From positions 1 through 64,000 of the forward strand of contig JANYBN010000210.1 in the NCBI GenBank assembly GCA_025360785.1: 64,000 nt of DNA, read 5' to 3'. Below, piece after piece: positions 60,566 through 64,000 of the stretch (within the stretch, counting starts at the first letter, position 1; each line of letters opens with the position of its first letter). Source of the stretch: Geobacter sp. (GTDB lineage Bacteria > Desulfobacterota > Desulfuromonadia > Geobacterales > Pseudopelobacteraceae). Below the pieces are notes generated by a model. It ran no database searches and was not told the DNA's origin. It was given only the letters and a program-made list of their open reading frames with translations. The position numbers and the translations under genes are program-made.

Positions 60566-62323
60566 ATGGCATTAAACGACATCTCTTTGACCGCAGGCAT
60601 GAGGAGCAACCTCCTCGCACTCCAGGGTACCGCAAGCATGCTCGACCGTACCCAGAGCCGTCTTTCCACCGGAAAAAAAGTAAACACCGCACTCGACAAT
60701 CCTACTAACTTCTTCTCCGCTCAAGCCAACACCCAGCGCGCAACTGACCTCTCCACCCGCAAGGACGCCATGTCCGAAGCAGTGCAGGGCGTTCAGGCAG
60801 CTAACCAGGGCATCACTGGCATCACCGCACTGATCGAAGCCGCCAAAGGTTTGACCCAGGCAGCTCAATCAGCCGACACGACTAACCGTAACGCTCTGGC
60901 AACACAGTTCAACACCGTCCTTACCCAGCTGACTCAGCTGGCTACCGACTCCACCTACAAAGGCAAAAACTTTGTCACCGGCGACACCCTGACGGTCCTC
61001 TTCAACGAGAACGGTACATCTAACCTGGCAATTTCCGGTTTCAGCGGTACAGCTACCGGCCTCAGCATCACGGCCGTTCAGATTGCAAGCGGTGGTTCGA
61101 TATCTTCACAGACCGGCGTTGCTGTTGCGACTGGCAGCAGTGTTTTTACTCTTTCCACCACCAACTTGACACACACTGGCACGGCTGTTGCCGCTTCTGC
61201 TGATCCAAACTATGTCGCTGCGCAGACCATCTTCATTACCGGTGGCGCTATGACTGGAACCTTCATCTCCGGTCAAGGTGGCATCACTCTTAACCTGTCT
61301 GGCATTTCCGGTGTAGGCGCTACTCTGGCCTCCGGTATGGTTACAATCAATGCAATTTCTATCGGCGGCACCCAGTTGTCTTTAGCTGATGTTGCACTGG
61401 TACAGACCGGTACTGTTTCCGGCGTCTCCGGCGGTATCTTTACTCCTACTTTTGCTGGCGTTGCAGGACTGTCCGGTGCATTAGTGACCGGCCAGGTTGT
61501 TGTGTTCCAGGTAACCATCGCAGCTCATATGATGACCGGCTCCGCACCTGCTCCCGCCGGTAACCTCTTCGATCTCGCCGGGACTGATAAGGTCTCCGGA
61601 CTTTCCGTACACACCGCTACCGGCGCTGCAAGTGGCGTAAATGTGTATATTAGCGGCATCTATGTCGCAAAAACCAACTATACCCTTCTCTCTGGTACCG
61701 GTGCAGGCGGCGCCGACCAGATCCGATTCAACTCTGGCGTTGTTCCTCCGGGCGGCGTTACTTATGACTACAATTCGGGTGTCCTTGCAGGACAGGCATC
61801 AGGATCAACTGTCTATGCTGCAACCGGCGCAATAACATTGGCAACCGGCCAGACGCTGACATCGATCGTAGTTGGCGGCACAACATATGCTACCGGCTTC
61901 GTAGCCACAACATCAGGATCCAGCGTCTCGATCCAACTGACAGGAGCACTCCTCAGTGGAGCTGCAATCGCCGGTTCTGTTATCACTGCAAATACCACCA
62001 CCACTGTTAATGCACAGGCCGGCGGCTGGGACGATCTTTCCGGTACCGGTATCCAAAAATCGGTTGACCAGCTGAACACCGCTGTCAACACACTGCGCAG
62101 CGCGTCGGCCAATCTGGCCTCCAACCTGAACGTAGTAACTGTTCGTCAGGATTTCACCAATGGTATGGTCGCTACCCTGCAGAAGGGCGCCGACAACCTG
62201 ACCCTGGCCGATATGAACGAAGAGGGCGCCAACATGCTGATGCTGCAGACTCGTCAGCAGCTGGGCACGACTTCTCTTAAAATGGCTTCCGACGCAGCTC
62301 AGTCCGTACTGAGACTGTTCTAG
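60566..62323 (+). CDS. fliC: Flagellin
   Basis: N-terminal SLTAGMRSNLLALQGTASMLDRTQSRLSTGKKVNTALDNPTNFFSAQA; C-terminal ANMLMLQTRQQLGTTSLKMASDAAQSVLRLF. Confidence 0.95.
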   Translation: MALNDISLTAGMRSNLLALQGTASMLDRTQSRLSTGKKVNTALDNPTNFFSAQANTQRATDLSTRKDAMSEAVQGVQAANQGITGITALIEAAKGLTQAAQSADTTNRNALATQFNTVLTQLTQLATDSTYKGKNFVTGDTLTVLFNENGTSNLAISGFSGTATGLSITAVQIASGGSISSQTGVAVATGSSVFTLSTTNLTHTGTAVAASADPNYVAAQTIFITGGAMTGTFISGQGGITLNLSGISGVGATLASGMVTINAISIGGTQLSLADVALVQTGTVSGVSGGIFTPTFAGVAGLSGALVTGQVVVFQVTIAAHMMTGSAPAPAGNLFDLAGTDKVSGLSVHTATGAASGVNVYISGIYVAKTNYTLLSGTGAGGADQIRFNSGVVPPGGVTYDYNSGVLAGQASGSTVYAATGAITLATGQTLTSIVVGGTTYATGFVATTSGSSVSIQLTGALLSGAAIAGSVITANTTTTVNAQAGGWDDLSGTGIQKSVDQLNTAVNTLRSASANLASNLNVVTVRQDFTNGMVATLQKGADNLTLADMNEEGANMLMLQTRQQLGTTSLKMASDAAQSVLRLF

Positions 62324-62361
62324 TAACCAGTAACATGTCCGGGTTTCCGGCAGCATGAGAT

Positions 62362-62388
62362 GAGGAGGGGGCAGAAGGCCCCCTCCTC
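62362..62388 (+). terminator. Stem-loop downstream of fliC
   Basis: GAGGAGGGGGC-AGAAG-GCCCCCTCCTC perfect 11-bp stem; no strong T tract. Confidence 0.6.
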
Positions 62389-62458
62389 GACTTGGTTAAA
62401 GCGAATTCCGTTTTAATGAGAGAACCTGCTTCCCCCCCCCGGCGGAAGGATACAAGCC

Positions 62459-63187
62459 ATGAATGTACAACCGCTCAAGAATGAACAAGTAGTACCAATG
62501 GCGAACAACCCGCCGGTGGCCCAGCCAACGGCGCACTTAGCCGCCCAGGCACCCAAGGTTAAAGCCGGACAGCCGACGCCACACCAGGAGGTGCTTTCGG
62601 GTGCGGTGACCGCGCCGGCAAAGGAAGTTGCAACACGCTTAGCCGCCATCCACGACGACAAGTCGGTTCGGGTCGTGCAGGCTGTGGCGTTGCGGACAGC
62701 CTCCACTGTCAACATCCAGATGGAAACGATAAAGGAAGCGTTGACTCATATTGTCAAGGATTACCCGCCTTTTGCAATGGGTGACGAAAAACGTCAGCAG
62801 TACCTGATGAGTATCAGCGGCATTCGCTCCCAGATAGAGGCGCTGATGATCCCCCCCCCCAACGGATTTAACCATCAGGCACTCCCTAATTCTTTGCAGA
62901 CCAAGGAAACATGGAATAATCTGTTTCAGGGCGTTAACCTGCCGGAATTATCAGCCTCCGGGCCGAATGAGGCAACAAACGCACAAGTATTCTCCGCACT
63001 CGATTCTGTCGGATCCTTGCAGGCAGGGCTTGCGGTGCAACGCTCCGCACTGGAGCAACAGACCGCGACGAACTTTTCCATTTCACCGCTTTTAGCGCAA
63101 AACATCAGCCTGACAACGGGGCTGGGTCTGTCACAAACAGGGTTATCTATGTCAACAAACCTTTCGGGAGCACTAAAGGACTTCTAA
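62459..63187 (+). CDS. Protein of unknown function between fliC and flbT
   Basis: SD GGAAGGA, coherent 242-aa ORF with an internal C10 tract coding PPP. Confidence 0.65.
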   Translation: MNVQPLKNEQVVPMANNPPVAQPTAHLAAQAPKVKAGQPTPHQEVLSGAVTAPAKEVATRLAAIHDDKSVRVVQAVALRTASTVNIQMETIKEALTHIVKDYPPFAMGDEKRQQYLMSISGIRSQIEALMIPPPNGFNHQALPNSLQTKETWNNLFQGVNLPELSASGPNEATNAQVFSALDSVGSLQAGLAVQRSALEQQTATNFSISPLLAQNISLTTGLGLSQTGLSMSTNLSGALKDF

Positions 63188-63206
63188 ATATGCATTTCAT
63201 TCATCC

Positions 63207-63253
63207 TGACAGGGTGAGATCAACGAGTTGTTAGCGTTGGCCTCACCCTGTCA
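63207..63253 (+). terminator. 12-bp perfect inverted repeat downstream of the 62459-63187 gene
   Basis: TGACAGGGTGAG...CTCACCCTGTCA followed by TTTGTTT. Confidence 0.6.
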
Positions 63254-63506
63254 TTTGTTTGACTTTAGTCTGACGTGGTCGGCATTTTGACGATCTATCA
63301 ATGGGATTACATTCCTGGCAGTCGCAATCCCACTGTTTATCAGCAACTTATACCCATGGCACAATATTTGCTTTTTTATTGAAACTGACGTACAAACTAT
63401 CGGACGAAATCAAGCCTTTTACCTGTTTGTGCCCGGCGATGCGGGATTCTCCTCTTCAATCAAATCATTCAGCTCTGTTGCACCTAAATCACCATCGGAG
63501 AAACTC

Positions 63507-63905
63507 ATGTCTCTTAAAATATCCATGAAACCAAACGAAAAGATATTTGTGGGCGGCGCCGTGATCAAGAACGGTCCGAACTCATCGATGTTTTTCATAG
63601 AGAACCACGTGTTGATCTTGCGGGAACGGGACATCATGACCGAAGAGCACGCCGACACTCCGTGCAAACGGATTTACTTTACCGTGCAGTTGATGTATAT
63701 GGATGAGAAGAATCTGGGCCACTATCATTCTGTGTACTGGCGGCAGATTGGCGAATTAACCGACAACGTAAAGACCATGTTTCCCTTCGCCGCAGAAATG
63801 GGCGAATATATTCTGGAATCCGAATACTACAAAGCATTGAAGGTCGCAAAGAAGATGATCGCCTACGAAAAGGAGCTTATGGATCATGCAACAGGCCGCG
63901 CATAA
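63507..63905 (+). CDS. flbT: FlbT-like flagellin regulator
   Basis: MSLKISMKPNEKIFVGGAVIKNGPNSSMFFIENHVLILRERDIMTEEHADTPCKRIYFTVQLMYM. Confidence 0.88.
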   Translation: MSLKISMKPNEKIFVGGAVIKNGPNSSMFFIENHVLILRERDIMTEEHADTPCKRIYFTVQLMYMDEKNLGHYHSVYWRQIGELTDNVKTMFPFAAEMGEYILESEYYKALKVAKKMIAYEKELMDHATGRA

Positions 63906-64000
63906 CATTTATGCAAGCATGCAGAAGGAAGGATTGTCCGGCCGGGCACTGGAGGCGCAGGTTCTGACGCGTGCCGCCAATTTGCTGAAAGAGTGCCAGA
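63886..64000 (+). CDS. flaF: FlaF-like protein, N-terminal part (runs off window)
   Basis: ATG 63886: MQQAAHNIYASMQKEGLSGRALEAQVLTRAANLLKECQ; overlaps flbT 3' end. Confidence 0.75.
   Translation, partial: MQQAAHNIYASMQKEGLSGRALEAQVLTRAANLLKECQ

Noticed and set aside
1-64000. CRISPR arrays, tRNA/rRNA genes, insertion sequences or prophage genes
   Set aside because: No regularly spaced repeats, tRNA-like cloverleafs, transposases, integrases or phage structural genes were recognised.

Overview
The window looks like a Geobacter/Desulfuromonadales-type chromosome segment; this taxonomy is inferred from gene content. It runs from the 3' end of leuA through a sigma-54 activator, flgM and three TMTC/GT-C-like TPR membrane proteins. 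Next come an Nramp transporter, a PagL-like lipid A deacylase, a gamma-carbonic anhydrase and dapF, then a partial type II secretion operon (gspCDEF). These are followed by a glycogen phosphorylase / FliK-like / FhlB / phosphohexomutase operon and a cheY-cheX-CheX/pseudo-receiver operon. A large flagellar cluster follows: flgBC, fliEFGHIJ, motE-like, fliK, flgD, a hook-like gene, a TIGR02530-like gene, flgE, fliLMNOPQR and flhB. After a housekeeping interval (DUF3187-like, tatA, aminotransferase, WbuC-like cupin, hemE) the window ends with a flagellin module: fliC behind a near-perfect sigma-28 promoter, an orphan protein, flbT and the start of flaF. The most interesting signals are: (1) a duplicated two-hairpin leader element with compensatory changes upstream of the two hook genes; (2) flhB with no canonical start codon for its conserved N-terminus (apparent ACG start); (3) long poly-C tracts in or next to surface/flagellar genes, one at a frame switch in a decayed secreted-protein gene; (4) a CheX-like protein fused to a receiver domain that has lost its phospho-acceptor Asp; (5) a FliK-like triple-repeat protein plus a pre-cleaved FlhB mimic between two glycogen-metabolism genes; (6) a TMTC-like gene split by one in-frame TGA. 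No searches could be run, so family names rest on motif recognition.
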